NCBI RefSeq assembly: GCF_000147715.2 | Contig: NC_017934.1 | Span: 1,736,001-1,800,000, forward strand | DNA: 64,000 nucleotides | Direction: 5' to 3' | Source: Mesotoga prima MesG1.Ag.4.2 | Lineage (GTDB): Bacteria; Thermotogota; Thermotogae; Petrotogales; Kosmotogaceae | Shown: in pieces, positions 10,044 through 17,908 of the stretch | How positions within the stretch are numbered: position 1 is the first letter of the stretch | Layout of the letters: every line of letters begins with the position of its first letter | Program-made: the position numbers and the translations under genes | Notes under the pieces: model-generated | Seen by the model: the letters and a program-made list of their open reading frames with translations, nothing else | Told to the model about the DNA's origin: nothing | Databases searched by the model: none

Positions 10044-10553
10044 CTAGGAAAAGCAGAGATCGAAGTACGAACAACCTTTGCACCCTTCTTTGAAGAGCGG
10101 AAGGGGCGCATTATCCAGGTTGAAGATTGTCTTTATCTCATCGAGATCTCTTCTTATTTGTTCTTCGTCTTCTTCAGTAAGTGAGAGCATGATCATTTTC
10201 TTGGCTCTGGGATACGTTAGCCTGGCAGTAAATTCGTGAAGGCCAAGTTTATGCTTTAGATAGTAGAGATAATACTTGACCTGATAGATGTGGCCCTCTC
10301 TCACTTCTTTACCGTACTTGATTTCAACGATTTCTCTTGTGTTTCTGAGTATGTCGAGAGAGATCTCGTCGATCACGATGTCTTTGTCTTCGCCCTGACT
10401 GTATTCTTCTTGAAGTAGCTTGCCGAGTTGAACGCTCTCTGAAGTCGATTCCATTGAGATGTTGTGAAGAAAGAACCAGAGCTGCGTCTTGCAGTAATGG
10501 AGATAGTTGATTGCATTACCCCCGATCCTCGGCTGTCTTTCCGTTATTTCCAT
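10044..10553 (-). CDS. cas4: Cas4 RecB-like nuclease
   Basis: 169 residues. Cas4 trims prespacers and helps choose the PAM side during acquisition. The four iron-sulfur cysteines are visible as C21 (YLHYC), C158, C161 (CKGC) and C167 (FDLC). The nuclease core shows D62 in VIDE, E77 and K79 in VEIKYGKE, and the QVKYYLYYL helix (QhxxY type). It overlaps the cas3 stop codon by one base and is followed at once by cas1, so the three genes are coexpressed. Family assignment is secure. Confidence 0.95.
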   Translation of the reverse strand: MEITERQPRIGGNAINYLHYCKTQLWFFLHNISMESTSESVQLGKLLQEEYSQGEDKDIVIDEISLDILRNTREIVEIKYGKEVREGHIYQVKYYLYYLKHKLGLHEFTARLTYPRAKKMIMLSLTEEDEEQIRRDLDEIKTIFNLDNAPLPLFKEGCKGCSYFDLCFS

Positions 10554-12607
10554 CAGAAGCCCTCGACTATGGAACCTTCGTCTTCTTTCGGACCGAGGTA
10601 GCCGAATGATGGATCGTAGATGATTGGCGCGTAGATGAATCCGTCATCATCCTTTTCCAAGCGTCCGATCACATCTCTTACAGGTACTTTGACAAGTTTG
10701 CCGAGTTTCTGCATCTTGCCCGAATTATCGTTCCTGAATTCAGCAGGTATCACTTCTATAGTCTTGTAGGGGATACGGCGAATCAGGTCGTCTGCAAGCC
10801 TTTGATCGATTGACATCGAATAAATCTGGAAGTTCATCTCTCTCACAAACTGCCAGCTCGCCTTACCGGCAGAGATCTCCTCTTCAATGTTCTCTATTTC
10901 AGAGAGTAAGTCTTCCATCATTTCCCTTAGTTCAAGTCCGCTAGGCGTTTGATGGGCTTTTAGGAGTCCAAGAGATTTGGCGACAAGGTTCTTGTTGTAG
11001 ACAGAATATGAGTTTTCATTCTGAGGGAAGATCATAACCTCACCTATCGGAGTGGTGCCTTCTCTGTTTACTCTCCCGAAACGCTGGGTGAGCGAGTCAA
11101 TCGGTGCAGCTTCTGTTATGAGGACATCGTAGCTTATATCAAGGCTGATTTCGATCGTCTGTGTGGCTACGATGATTCTCGGAGGAGAATCTCCCGTAAT
11201 GCGAGAGAGGATTCTTTCCCTGTCTTCGAGGTTGAAGCGACCGTGATAGAGAATTATTTCTTTATCTGGAATCTTATCTGACAGGGTTTTGAAAGCTTCC
11301 GTTGCCTTTTTGACCGTGTTGAAGCAAAGAATGGCTTTTTTCCCCTTTTTATGTTGCCTCTTTGTCTCTTCAACAGGGTCGACATCTTCTAAATGAGAGA
11401 TGGTGATTCTTCTCAGCGATTCACCTTCGTAATCTCTCACTATCACAGGGTAGTCAAGAACTTCCTTGAGCTTCTGGATCATGTAGGAAGGGAGAGTGGC
11501 GCTCATCACGCAAACTGGAGTACCCATGGCGTTAAGCATTTTTATGCTTTCAAGCAGTATGCCAAATGTGTACGGTTGACTCGCGTGGATCTCGTCGAAT
11601 ATGACCGCCGAATTGACGATATTTACTATCTTTGGCTCCCATCTTCCCCAGTTAAGCGACATGAGAAGAAGCTGATCGAGAGTCGCAACGTTAATTGGGT
11701 TGTCAAAGGCTTTCATCCAGAAGATTCTATCTCGGGTGTCTTCGGAGTATCCTTCGTTAGAATACAAATAGTATGCGATGTTGCCGTGGACCAGACCGGT
11801 TTTGTCGGACACTTCTTCCGTGTATCTTTTGTACATAGCTTCGACTGTTGTCACTGTGGGAAGAAAGAGGGTGGACTTTTCTCTTCCAGTCGATTTTGTC
11901 CAGACAAGAGCGGCGAGAGATTTTCCGCGACCAGTAGGAGCGAGGATTATCGTGTCCTTTCCGGTAGAGGCCTCTGCTTGAAATGTGCGCAAGGGCCGAG
12001 AATCGAGTTTTATGCTTGCTGATGAGAGTGACTTCTTTGCGGAAGCCGACCAATCTGCAAGGTTTAGAATTCCCTGGATCAAGAAATAGAGTCGCCTGTC
12101 GCGAGGTGCGCCAAAAAAGAAGTTGCAGAGTCTCTTGAGAAGTTCTCGAGGAGAAGGTATCTGCAAGTCGAGATCGGGAAGCTCAATTCTGAAGTGACCC
12201 TTCGCATAGTCTTTTATCTCCTTGAATTCATTCACAAGTTCGAGGTTTGGAGTCGCCTGTTGTCTTTGAAATTCCAAGGATGAAAAAGAGTCTTTGAATC
12301 GAGAACCATGATGGCCCAGTATAGACTGGAGGATGTAGTTCTTGATGGGGGATTCTTTAAGAGAGGCCATAGCTATCTGAGCCGAAGCAAGTGAGTGGGA
12401 AAAGCCCTTCTTGTCGAAGGAGAATTCTACACAGCCTTTCCCGATGTCGTGGAAGGCGCAGGCGGTTAGAATTGCTTCTGAGATTTGTTTTGGGTCAAGA
12501 TTCGTGTTTTTGAGGGCGATTTTGTTTTGATCAAGATAGCTATGAGCGTAATCAAGAACTCTCTCGGTATGCTCTACCAGGCTTACTCCCGGCTTTGCGA
12601 GAGACAT
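10553..12607 (-). CDS. cas3: Cas3 HD nuclease-helicase
   Basis: 684 residues from the ATG at 12607, chosen because GGAGG stands just before it and the longer frame runs into cas5. The N-terminal HD nuclease domain has FHDIGKG with H53-D54. The middle carries the superfamily 2 helicase motifs: Walker A APTGRGKS, DExH as FDEIHAS, then MSATLPS. The second RecA domain follows, with ATQTIEISLDISYD and the QRFGRVNREG motif. Cas3 is recruited by Cascade and unwinds and cuts the non-target strand. HD and helicase are fused in the usual order. It begins 4 nt after cas5. Confidence 0.96.
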   Translation of the reverse strand: MSLAKPGVSLVEHTERVLDYAHSYLDQNKIALKNTNLDPKQISEAILTACAFHDIGKGCVEFSFDKKGFSHSLASAQIAMASLKESPIKNYILQSILGHHGSRFKDSFSSLEFQRQQATPNLELVNEFKEIKDYAKGHFRIELPDLDLQIPSPRELLKRLCNFFFGAPRDRRLYFLIQGILNLADWSASAKKSLSSASIKLDSRPLRTFQAEASTGKDTIILAPTGRGKSLAALVWTKSTGREKSTLFLPTVTTVEAMYKRYTEEVSDKTGLVHGNIAYYLYSNEGYSEDTRDRIFWMKAFDNPINVATLDQLLLMSLNWGRWEPKIVNIVNSAVIFDEIHASQPYTFGILLESIKMLNAMGTPVCVMSATLPSYMIQKLKEVLDYPVIVRDYEGESLRRITISHLEDVDPVEETKRQHKKGKKAILCFNTVKKATEAFKTLSDKIPDKEIILYHGRFNLEDRERILSRITGDSPPRIIVATQTIEISLDISYDVLITEAAPIDSLTQRFGRVNREGTTPIGEVMIFPQNENSYSVYNKNLVAKSLGLLKAHQTPSGLELREMMEDLLSEIENIEEEISAGKASWQFVREMNFQIYSMSIDQRLADDLIRRIPYKTIEVIPAEFRNDNSGKMQKLGKLVKVPVRDVIGRLEKDDDGFIYAPIIYDPSFGYLGPKEDEGSIVEGF

Positions 12608-12611
12608 TATT

Positions 12612-13307
12612 CTACCTCCAGAGGGGAAAGACAGTATCTGAGACATCTACTGCCTCTCCAGAGTATTCGACCGGTTCGGAGATGTATGTGTAAGGAGATC
12701 TGTTTTTTGGCCTCCGTGCTTTCGGGTTCCGTTTATCTCTATCAAATTCGCTATTCAGCCAGTAAGTCTTGAAGTGAGGGATACTCCCTTCATTTAGAGC
12801 GGTGATGTTGATCTTGCCTTGAAGGTCTCCCTTAACCACAGTGTTGTGTATGACTGATCTCTCCACTCTCTCTGCGGTCTCTAATTCAGACTGGATAAAG
12901 GTTATGAACTCGTCGTCTCTTCCCAGACTTAGGGGGAAGCAGGGATCGGAAATAGCTTTCTTAATCTCTTTTAGTTTGGTCTCGGGGCCCACAATTAGAA
13001 GTCTAATATTGGGTTGATAGAGGACCTCTCTTATCACGACAGCCTTACCAATGGATCTTCCACCGTCTTTTACCTTCTTTATCGCCCATGCGTCTTTTGC
13101 AATTCCTTCATTCTCCTGTATGTGTACGCCGAAAGAAAGGTCCCGGCAATAGTTCTGTGCTTCGAAGTATTCTCTGCCGGTAGCTGCGCCGATTATTCCA
13201 GTGATCGTGGTGGGCGGAGGAAAGGGCAGGCTCTCCTGATAATTCATGGATGCGGGGCTTCGAAAGGAAGCTGTGTATCCTTTTATTGAGATTTGGAGCA
13301 CTAACAT
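12612..13307 (-). CDS. cas5: Cas5 Cascade subunit
   Basis: 231 residues from the ATG at 13307, which follows GGAGGTGAAAAG at good spacing. The N-terminal RAMP fold shows SIKGYTASFRSP and PFPPPTTITGIIGAATG, both typical of Cas5 of subtype I-B. Cas5 caps the 5' handle of the crRNA in Cascade. A strong hairpin followed by TTTT separates it from cas7 upstream, so it may be made in smaller amounts than Cas7. Confidence 0.93.
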   Translation of the reverse strand: MLVLQISIKGYTASFRSPASMNYQESLPFPPPTTITGIIGAATGREYFEAQNYCRDLSFGVHIQENEGIAKDAWAIKKVKDGGRSIGKAVVIREVLYQPNIRLLIVGPETKLKEIKKAISDPCFPLSLGRDDEFITFIQSELETAERVERSVIHNTVVKGDLQGKINITALNEGSIPHFKTYWLNSEFDRDKRNPKARRPKNRSPYTYISEPVEYSGEAVDVSDTVFPLWR

Positions 13308-13328
13308 CTTTTCACCTCCATTGGAAAA

Positions 13329-13348
13329 GGCCCCTCGCATGAGGGGCC
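13329..13348 (-). terminator. Hairpin between cas7 and cas5
   Basis: A perfect 8-bp GC-rich stem with a 4-nt loop (GGCCCCTC-atgc-GAGGGGCC on the minus strand) followed by TTTTCC. It lies 4 nt after the cas7 stop codon and about 20 nt before cas5. In the middle of an operon it would act as a partial terminator or a block to 3' decay, favouring the many-copy Cas7. Confidence 0.75.
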
Positions 13349-13352
13349 AGTG

Positions 13353-14234
13353 TTATATTGTTGAAAGAATCTCTTTCACTCTGGAGAAGGCGTCTGTCAT
13401 GGGAAGAACTTCAACTGTCTCAGGAACTCCAGCATCCAGCGCAGATGCGTCAAGTACTTTCGTGGTTCCAATGATTACGCGATCGATTATGCTTGAATAA
13501 TTGGTAATGCTATCGATCAGCGTTTCGGCATTGATCTTTCCCTTTGTATCACAGCTTACGGATTCGAGGAGGAAGGGAAGCTTTACTGTTTGAAAGGCGA
13601 AGGCGATGAATTTCGGAGAGATGTCTGATAGTATGTTGGTCTGCTTTCCGCCTGTCCAGAGAGTCATCATGGAATCGAGGAAGAGGTTGAGTCTTCTCAA
13701 GCGCTCTTCTTTCTGTATCTCGAGTGTGGTCTCTTTGATTTCAGAAGGATCGAATTTGCCGACCCTGTCAAGTTCTATAAGTCCGCCGCCTCTGAGATAC
13801 GCGGAGTAGACTTCGGTTTCAACCATGTTTCCGCCCTTGTCGCTGGCTTTTCTTGTCTTTGTAAGTAGATCTCTGTCGCCTCTGTAAGGGAAGAGAGATA
13901 CGAGCGGGGCGATTCTCACGGGAGACGTTCTCTTTCTGTTGTCACCGGTTACTGCGATCATAAAGCCGAAGAGGTCGTCGTCGATGTAGTTCAGCGGATC
14001 TCCGAGTGTAGTTTCGACTTCTCCGTCTACGGGAGTGGAGAGGGCCTCGCCGATTTCTGCAAATCTCTCTCTCAGGCCGTGGCGCTGACATTGTCCGGAA
14101 ACGTAGTTGAAAGCGGATCCGTCGGGAGCGACGATCTTTTTTGCGGTCTGAATGTTGCCTTCTGTGAATCCTGCGTTGGGGTTACCCATAGTGACTTTGG
14201 ATATCGAACCCCAGGAGAGACATTTAATCTGCAA
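13353..14234 (-). CDS. cas7: Cas7 Cascade backbone (DevR/Cst2-type)
   Basis: 293 residues if translation starts at TTG 14234. That codon stands after GGAGGTGAAAAG, the same signal that precedes cas5, and the upstream ATG lacks such a site. The site itself is encoded by the last codons of cas8, so the two genes overlap by 11 nt. The N-terminus (KCLSWGSISKVTMGNPNAG) and the central GDNRKRTSPVRIAPL region fit the DevR/Cst2 branch of Cas7, which binds crRNA in several copies along Cascade. Confidence 0.93.
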   Translation of the reverse strand: MQIKCLSWGSISKVTMGNPNAGFTEGNIQTAKKIVAPDGSAFNYVSGQCQRHGLRERFAEIGEALSTPVDGEVETTLGDPLNYIDDDLFGFMIAVTGDNRKRTSPVRIAPLVSLFPYRGDRDLLTKTRKASDKGGNMVETEVYSAYLRGGGLIELDRVGKFDPSEIKETTLEIQKEERLRRLNLFLDSMMTLWTGGKQTNILSDISPKFIAFAFQTVKLPFLLESVSCDTKGKINAETLIDSITNYSSIIDRVIIGTTKVLDASALDAGVPETVEVLPMTDAFSRVKEILSTI

Positions 14235-15525
14235 TCTTTTCACCTCCATTCTGTGAGGATGCATAATGTCTTGAAAGGTATTTGTTCACGGCGAAGATTA
14301 CAAGAAGTGCTTTGGGCTTCTTCCAGCTTTCCTCATTGAGGATCCTTATGAACTCTTCGGGAATTCTGATTTTCCAATCCTCTTTTGCGTACTTGAATTC
14401 AAGATCGGCAAGGGTGAGCAAGAGATCCTCCAGAGAGCGGCTGTTGCGTAAAGAGTATAGATCGCCGAAGCTCTGGGCTTCAAAGACCGCGTTGCCAATC
14501 ACTTCTCCGGCCTTTTTTGAGAGATCGATTGTCATTTGATCCAAGCCATTCACTCCTTTCATGGTATTTGATGCAACTATCACCTCGTATATAGAATGGA
14601 CAGGGTAATCGAAATCAAAGATGATCATCTGAAGCCTTTCTTCGAGTGGCTTGAAAGAGAGGATCATTCTGGATATCTCTTCACGTCTCGAAACGTCGGC
14701 AGAGGGGCTTCCGGGGATTACCAGACTGTCCATGAATTTCGAGAAGTCGCCACCCAGGGTCTCCACGTTTTCGAAAAAGGTTGTCAGCTCCTCCACTCTC
14801 TCGAATGAGTCGAAGTTGAGAAATGAGTTGTTTCTTCCAGTGTTCGAGACCTGCATAACTTTGAACGAGGAGCGGGGAATGAATCTGGTCTTCTCGAACA
14901 GGGTGTGAAGAGAAAGGAGAAGGGTTTCATAGGGTTCCTGAGGATAGAATCTCGCCTTGACCTTCAGGTTTCTCCATGAACCGGGTTCGTGGAGGTCTTT
15001 CATCCAGAGAAATGTATTGTAGGTCGATTCGAGAGTATCGCTCTCCGGGAAGAGGTAAGTGATCACGTAGTCCTGCCCGTCCTTATAGGATGTGTAGAAC
15101 AAGGCGAGACCGGCCATCATTCCAAGGAACTGGCAGTTAAGGCAGACTTCACCGCTTCCCGAGCCGAAGCTGAAGAAGCTCTGAAAGTTCTCGGCCTTCA
15201 CCGATAGGGGATCTCCCAGCATCGACAGTTTTTCGAGAGTTGAGACTCTAGAACCGCAAAGACTGCATACTTTGCTTCCAATCTTGTTTTCCTCGAGGAT
15301 CTTTGAGACTTTGTCCAGAACTGTGTACTGCTTTAGAAAAGGTCTGAGGTTTGGCGCCCAGGGCTTGCCGTTCTTGTTGAGCATATCTTTGAGGGCGTTT
15401 TCGAAGATTGTCTTTTTGGGCGTCTGTGTCTCGAAAAGGTTTCCCGTGATAGTACAGTCTGCAGTATATCTCTTTATCGCGACCGCTCCGGCCATTTGCC
15501 AGAAACTTCTTATATGAACTCTCAT
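14224..15525 (-). CDS. cas8: Cas8-type large Cascade subunit (zinc-finger, Cst1-like)
   Basis: 433 residues from ATG 15525, preceded by AGAGGTGT. Two CxxC pairs, C87/C90 and C128/C131, form a likely zinc finger as in Cst1/Cas8b proteins. The rest is weakly conserved, as usual for this family. Its position before cas7-cas5-cas3 is the standard place for the PAM-reading large subunit of type I-B. It starts 16 nt after the 57-residue Cys-rich gene. Family name rests on context plus the finger; a profile search could place it in a neighbouring Cas8 group. Confidence 0.82.
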   Translation of the reverse strand: MRVHIRSFWQMAGAVAIKRYTADCTITGNLFETQTPKKTIFENALKDMLNKNGKPWAPNLRPFLKQYTVLDKVSKILEENKIGSKVCSLCGSRVSTLEKLSMLGDPLSVKAENFQSFFSFGSGSGEVCLNCQFLGMMAGLALFYTSYKDGQDYVITYLFPESDTLESTYNTFLWMKDLHEPGSWRNLKVKARFYPQEPYETLLLSLHTLFEKTRFIPRSSFKVMQVSNTGRNNSFLNFDSFERVEELTTFFENVETLGGDFSKFMDSLVIPGSPSADVSRREEISRMILSFKPLEERLQMIIFDFDYPVHSIYEVIVASNTMKGVNGLDQMTIDLSKKAGEVIGNAVFEAQSFGDLYSLRNSRSLEDLLLTLADLEFKYAKEDWKIRIPEEFIRILNEESWKKPKALLVIFAVNKYLSRHYASSQNGGEKIAD

Positions 15526-15541
15526 GTGACACCTCTTTCGG

Positions 15542-15715
15542 TTAAGAATTGTCCTCACAGTTTTCGCAGACGTTTCTTCCTTCCTGAATTGTGCAACCGC
15601 AGCAGTCGCAGAAGACTCCTTTGCACCAGCAGGTCGCGCAGGCGCTGCCTTCTAAACCAAATCCCTCATCTTCATCTAGGCAATCATCCTCGTAGAAATC
15701 TCTTTCGTCTTCCAA
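15542..15715 (-). CDS. 57-residue acidic Cys-rich protein heading the cas operon
   Basis: Starts at TTG 15715, 7 nt after GGAGGTGA. The first 24 residues are strongly acidic (EDERDFYEDDCLDEDEG). The second half holds nine cysteines, spaced CATCWC, CDCCGC and CENC. This looks like a compact zinc ribbon or double knuckle that could bind nucleic acid or RNA polymerase. The shared promoter-like motif lies 23 nt upstream and cas8 follows 16 nt downstream, so it is the first gene of the cas operon. I do not recognise a family. Confidence 0.75.
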   Translation of the reverse strand: MEDERDFYEDDCLDEDEGFGLEGSACATCWCKGVFCDCCGCTIQEGRNVCENCEDNS

Positions 15716-15738
15716 GATGGCTCACCTCCTTCAAGCTT

Positions 15739-15755
15739 TATAATCACACTTTTTT
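15739..15755 (-). promoter_or_regulatory. Shared motif, site 1 (cas operon)
   Basis: AAAAAAGTGTGATTATA on the minus strand, 23 nt before the TTG of the 57-residue gene. One of four near-identical copies in this locus. No TTGACA-like element stands 16-18 bp upstream. The TGTGATTAT part could be read as a poor extended -10, but the flanking A-tract and the GTG are conserved too. Confidence 0.75.
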
Positions 15756-15761
15756 GGAGTA

Positions 15762-16064
15762 TCAGTTCTCGAGTACATATTCCCCGTCAATCTTATGGAG
15801 TCTTGGTGGTTCAAAGGCGATGTTGACCTTACTTAGTAATTCGGATATCTTGTCCAGAGCAGACTGTAATTCCTCTACGCCGTTGTCTTCCTCGCAGAAA
15901 TGGGAGAAGGTAACGAACACGGAAAAGTCGTCCTGCCGTCGGCTGATTTGAATCTGTCCTTCGGGAAGTATCTCTCCATTTTTGAGAGAGTCGAGCAGTT
16001 TTTCTTTGAAGTAATCGACGACAATCCAGGGAGCTTTTGCATAGTATTTGTAGACAAGCTCTAT
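15762..16064 (-). CDS. 100-residue protein with an apparent AUA start codon
   Basis: The reading frame of 99 sense codons has no ATG, GTG or TTG near its 5' end. It begins at ATA (16064), which stands 7 nt after a perfect AAGGAGG, and every other frame from that site hits a stop at once. The protein begins with ELVYKYYAKAPWIVVDYFKE and has charged helices after it, for example EELQSALDKISELLSK. I do not recognise a family. It has its own copy of the shared motif 46 nt upstream and ends just before the next motif copy. The high-quality frame and ribosome site argue that it is real. Confidence 0.7.
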   Translation of the reverse strand: MELVYKYYAKAPWIVVDYFKEKLLDSLKNGEILPEGQIQISRRQDDFSVFVTFSHFCEEDNGVEELQSALDKISELLSKVNIAFEPPRLHKIDGEYVLEN

Positions 16065-16110
16065 GAAATCACCTCCTTATATTGACAGTCATGGCACTCA
16101 GCCTAGGATA

Positions 16111-16125
16111 TATAATCACACTTTT
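16111..16125 (-). promoter_or_regulatory. Shared motif, site 2 (100-aa gene)
   Basis: AAAAGTGTGATTATA on the minus strand, 46 nt before the ATA start codon. The 5' A-tract is shorter than at the other sites, while GTGTGATTAT is exact. Confidence 0.72.
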
Positions 16126-16367
16126 CTGTAATGAGCAGATAGTCTTTTGGTTTTCCTGGGATTTGCTTGGTGAAGAATGACCTCTTCTACCTAGATGGTG
16201 TTTGTGAAGAAGAACGTTAATGTAGGGATTGCTATTCCATAAACGGCACGATTTTCTTAAAGATATGATCTGAATTCTCTAATACAAATAGAATCAGGAG
16301 AGAGAAAGTCTTCGGGTAATTTAAGTATGGAACGGGGATCCAGGTGCCGTTAGCTTGGTGGCGCAGA

Positions 16368-16517
16368 TTACTTGCTCAGTTCTTCCTTGGTCTTCTTGTA
16401 CTGTACAGCTATATGACATGCAGCATCGAATACTTCCAGTCCTACTTTGACAACGAGCATGATTGCTTGTGCGATATTTGTTGGATTGCGAGGTGCTCCC
16501 AGTTCATTTGGTTTCAC
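16368..16517 (-). CDS. 49-residue small protein with a hydrophobic helix
   Basis: I start it at GTG 16517, directly after AAAGGGAGGTGAAACA; the longer frame would place that ribosome site inside the coding region. Residues 15-40 form one largely hydrophobic helix (AQAIMLVVKVGLEVFDAA) and the tail is basic and charged. It could lie on a membrane or pack into a complex. No family is recognised. The shared motif lies 45 nt upstream. Between its end and the next motif there is a 240-nt gap in which I see nothing. Confidence 0.65.
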   Translation of the reverse strand: MKPNELGAPRNPTNIAQAIMLVVKVGLEVFDAACHIAVQYKKTKEELSK

Positions 16518-16562
16518 TGTTTCACCTCCCTTTATCTCAGTTATGATCGTACTTTCATGATT

Positions 16563-16578
16563 CATAATCACACTTTTT
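16563..16578 (-). promoter_or_regulatory. Shared motif, site 3 (49-aa gene)
   Basis: AAAAAGTGTGATTATG on the minus strand, 45 nt before the GTG start. It differs from the others only at the last base, and the distance to the start matches site 2. Confidence 0.72.
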
Positions 16579-16600
16579 AAATTATTGCCGCAAAGACAGC

Positions 16601-17290
16601 TCAGAAGAGATTTAGCTGATTATCATGGCCGGGTTCTCTTGAGATCAGCGCGTTAAAAAGAATCGAATAGGTCTTGATTCCTATTCCTCTAATGTCTAGG
16701 ATCTCTCTGAAACGAGTGACGTCTTCGCGTTTGTCCAGAAGTCTTTTTATGATCGAAGGCCTGAGAGTAAGGCATTTCAGTTCATATTCAGACATCGCCC
16801 TTAGCTGTTTTATCATCGATTCCTCGTTTTTCGAAGGGCTTTTATCCAGACAGAGAAGTATTTCTGCCTTTGAGCTTTCAAATACCTCTCTTGTTATGTT
16901 CTCCGATGTTTGAGGATCTATACCCCCCTTTCCTGCCCCGGCCAGAGGAAGGGCAACTCTTTCAAAATTGCTTTCTGTTATGATCTCTTCCGCACGCTTA
17001 AGAGAGGAACGTATCCATGAGATTTTTGATGGCATCTTCCAGTCTTCTTTGACAAACAGACTGATTATCCTTGGAAAAATATCTCCTCGGAATATCCAGG
17101 CAGAACCGGGCAAAGGACCTTCGTGGGAGCATCTCTCTCTGTAATTATCAAAATAGCTAGGAAATCTAAGTTTGAACTCAAGCGCCAATCCGGCCCCCAT
17201 AACTCCCTCTGTATTGACGGTGTTTGCTATTACGGGGACATTCTCTTCTTCAAACGCGGCAAATACGCTTTTCTTATATACAGTTATCAT
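16601..17290 (-). CDS. darG: DarG-like macrodomain antitoxin
   Basis: 229 residues. The N-terminal macrodomain has ANTVNTEGVMGAGLALEFK, the ADP-ribose-binding signature of DarG, and LPLAGAGKGGI for the second ligand loop. In DarTG pairs this domain removes ADP-ribose from thymidine in DNA. The C-terminal part (about 150-229) is helical, with DIRGIGIKTYSILFNALISRE resembling a helix-hairpin-helix. The usual DarG C-terminal domain, which binds and blocks DarT, is longer. The gene starts 4 nt after darT with GAGGG before its ATG. Confidence 0.88.
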   Translation of the reverse strand: MITVYKKSVFAAFEEENVPVIANTVNTEGVMGAGLALEFKLRFPSYFDNYRERCSHEGPLPGSAWIFRGDIFPRIISLFVKEDWKMPSKISWIRSSLKRAEEIITESNFERVALPLAGAGKGGIDPQTSENITREVFESSKAEILLCLDKSPSKNEESMIKQLRAMSEYELKCLTLRPSIIKRLLDKREDVTRFREILDIRGIGIKTYSILFNALISREPGHDNQLNLF

Positions 17291-17294
17291 AAGC

Positions 17295-17885
17295 TCAGCC
17301 CTCGAAGTAATAGGTGTATCCGCTATCGCGGAGCTGTCTGATGGAGATTCCTTTTATCTTTTCCGCAGTTCTGTCTAGAATTATACATTCGATCCATTCC
17401 GGTTCGATCATGTCGATCTTCACTAAGATCTCGGCACCAAGTCTTTTCTTGAGCAACCAGTTATCGTAGAAATTTCTCGTTGAAAGCACCACTTCAATAT
17501 TTATCTTCTTGAGAGCGGGTTCACTTAGAGTGTAGATCTCGGCATCACTGCAGGCGGCGATTCTGTCAGATACCAGGCAGTCATAGTGAGTTACTAGATC
17601 GCTATTCAGTCTTAGAATCGCGAAATCTCTGTTTTCTTTCTGGTAGCGGAAGGTCATCGCATTCCTGGTATTAAAGAACAGCGGTACATATTCATGTAGG
17701 GACTTTCTTTCTCTGATTGTTTGAACGGTCTGATCGGAGTAATCATCGTATGGTATCTCCAGAGTCTCTACTGCCATCTTGCTCATTACTCCGTGTTCGA
17801 GTATCGAAGGAATATTCTTTACTGGCGAAAGATAGTAGAGATGCTTCACTCCGAACGCCTGTAAAGGATTACTGCTCGTAACCAT
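17295..17885 (-). CDS. darT: DarT-like DNA thymidine ADP-ribosyltransferase
   Basis: 196 residues, typical DarT length. The NAD-binding start is LYYLSPVKNIPSILEHG. HEYVPLFFNTRNAMTFRY corresponds to the YVPFYF-P-S segment of DarT, and RLGAEILV near residue 155 holds the expected catalytic glutamate. Known DarT enzymes modify thymidine in single-stranded DNA and stop replication, and they act in phage defence. It is followed by its antitoxin, reads from a copy of the shared motif 23 nt upstream, and is divergent from the polymerase operon. A start at ATG 17885 has GGGAGGTGAG before it. Confidence 0.88.
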   Translation of the reverse strand: MVTSSNPLQAFGVKHLYYLSPVKNIPSILEHGVMSKMAVETLEIPYDDYSDQTVQTIRERKSLHEYVPLFFNTRNAMTFRYQKENRDFAILRLNSDLVTHYDCLVSDRIAACSDAEIYTLSEPALKKINIEVVLSTRNFYDNWLLKKRLGAEILVKIDMIEPEWIECIILDRTAEKIKGISIRQLRDSGYTYYFEG

Positions 17886-17908
17886 TATCTCACCTCCCTT
17901 TCAGGGTT

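Noticed and set aside
11393-12022. 209-codon plus-strand frame opposite cas3
   Set aside because: It mirrors the conserved helicase region of cas3, which has all expected motifs on the minus strand; the opposite frame has none.
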